From Adiantum capillus-veneris (Eukaryota > Streptophyta > Polypodiopsida > Polypodiales > Pteridaceae): a DNA stretch of 64,000 bases. Positions 62,653 through 64,000 of this stretch are shown here, one piece after another. A program made the position numbers and the translations under genes. The number at the start of each line of letters is the position of its first letter. Position 1 is the stretch's first letter. The stretch covers positions 82,131,340 through 82,195,339 of the forward strand of contig CM043971.1 in NCBI GenBank assembly GCA_014529385.2, written 5' to 3'. The notes below the pieces were generated by a model. It was given only the letters and a program-made list of their open reading frames with translations, was not told where the DNA came from and searched no databases.

Positions 62653-64000
62653 ATTGGGAGATCGTGTGACGGCTCAAGATGAAGAGATTGCATCACTCAA
62701 TGAGGGAGCTCGTTGTTGCATGATCATGAAATACACTTGAAGAGGGAGAATTGTAACCTTCAGTAATAGAAGAGCTCAACACGATTCAAGAGCAAGTGCG
62801 AGCCATCAAAGAGGGGGAAGAGCAACACAAAGAAATGCTGACCTCTTGGGTGGACGTTATTACAAAGACTCATATGAGACTGAGAAATGGATTGAGGTTG
62901 TCAAGAAAGAGAAAAGCAAGGAACCAACAACGTCCACACCCACTATAATTAACCTAACAGGAGTGTGCGCTCTTTCCATGTGAGAATTTGCGGCTTTAAT
63001 GATAAAGATAATGTGGATGAAAAGGTCAAAGAACTCATGGTTTTGATGGGGGTTTATGAGCTGATGCACTCAAGAGCTTAAAGAGTGGGCAACAAGAAAA
63101 TTGGGAGCAAGGGGAAACCTCGAAAGAAAGTGCACTCATCCTTCGTTTTTCCTTTGTGGAAGGGAAGGACTTTTTGAAAAAGAGACCAACTCTTAAGAAA
63201 ACGGGCATCTTTCTCGGGGATGACCTTACCCTCTCATAGATAGCTCAAATGTAGGAGGTAATGCTAGAGATTAGAGCGGCAAGGGAAAAAGATAAGATTG
63301 CTTTTTATCGAGATGGAAGAGTGGTGATATTGGAGCCACACTCCACATGACAGTGTGAGACCTATCGGACCACACTCAAAGTTGCTACCTGGAATTGTAA
63401 TGGATCTATGCGTCTTGATGTGAGTGCTTTTGAGGAAAGTTTCAGTGGGAGAGACATCATCTTCTACTCTGAGTCACATCAGGCCTCTGGGCAGTCTATG
63501 CCTCACATTAGTGGATACAGATGGGAGATAGCTTGCAGACATGAGACACGATCAAAGCATAGAGGGTAGGCCTTAGGAGGAGGGGCAATGTTATTCAGGG
63601 AGGAGTTGTAGCCATTGATACATATAGCTCGCAGGGATGAGCAAGCTAGGTACATGTGGGTGAGATTAAGAGCAGAGACAGGTAGATATCTTTACATTGC
63701 TATTTGCTACTTTCCCCCCGAGTACATCAGTATATGCACCACCCAGAGGACAATCCCCCTTTTCTATTTTGGATGATGACATCTAGGAGTTCTAAAGATG
63801 GTGACATCATCATTCTAGGGGACTTCAATGCTGGAACTTTCCATCATCAAACAATTTTTTATGATACTTCAGAGGAGACGCTGAGAGAGCTGGATGTTGC
63901 AGAGACGTGTCTATCCAGACTATCCAGCATGGGGAATATACTGAGTATGGGCGACACTTGATAGACATGGGGACTGCACATGGATTGGTCATCTTGAATG
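62651..64000 (+). mobile_element. Second LINE, 5' part, decayed
   Basis: Plus strand, cut by the window edge. ORF1 is readable in pieces: an EELNTIQEQVRAI coiled coil near 62775, TSWVDV near 62842, an RRM-like FHVRICGFNDKDNVDEK near 62980, and the ORF1 C-terminal KKTGIFLGDDLTL and AFYRDGRVVILEP near 63200-63335. After TGA at 63348 the endonuclease begins in the same frame (VATWNCNG at 63384), with FYSESHQ and later GDIIILGDFNAGT near 63830. Stops lie near 63567 and 63608, and at least two frameshifts occur. It is related to, but diverged from, the LINE at 46803. Confidence 0.82.

Overview
The window is nuclear DNA from a plant, most likely one with a large, repeat-swollen genome. The evidence is spliced genes with GT-AG introns, Copia elements primed by initiator tRNA-Met (TGGTATCAGAGC and variants), Ty3 and LINE elements, and very many long AG/CT, AC/GT and AT microsatellites. 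A seed-free land plant such as a fern is my best guess, but that rests on overall look only.

Layout. Bases 1-170 hold a dead Ty3 integrase scrap. At 1290-2337 three exons encode the C-terminal 231 residues of an SMG9-like nonsense-mediated-decay factor; its 5' half is not visible. From 2.3 to 9.5 kb there is repeat debris: two copies of a hairpin-bearing repeat of about 300 bp and broken Copia pieces. From 9998 to 22792 lies one composite locus: a decayed Copia element with 229-bp LTRs whose 3' LTR is split by a 7.7-kb element with 13-bp terminal inverted repeats and an 8-bp target duplication. From 22.8 to 44.3 kb there is a graveyard of at least five more Copia copies of two or three lineages, nested and rearranged. 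From 44.6 to 46.5 kb there is a weak candidate for a two-exon 40-residue gene whose intron holds an 800-bp scrambled ACCAGTA repeat.

From 46803 to 51421, on the minus strand, is a nearly complete LINE of about 4.6 kb with ORF1, an APE endonuclease, a reverse transcriptase and a C-terminal zinc knuckle. It sits inside an (AG)n tract. Its whole coding region is one reading frame of 1450 codons broken only by three stop codons, and ORF2 has no ATG ahead of the endonuclease. A second, diverged LINE starts at 62651, again directly after a (CT)n tract, and again has ORF1, one stop and ORF2 in one frame. Together they suggest a LINE lineage that inserts into CT/AG microsatellites and may express ORF2 by stop-codon readthrough. 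This is the most interesting signal in the window.

From 53251 to 61710 there is a well-supported spliced gene of eight exons (756 residues): a long, histidine- and acid-rich N-terminal exon joined to a coiled-coil C-terminal half. I do not recognise the family. Apart from this gene and SMG9, nearly everything here is transposon-derived or simple-sequence DNA.
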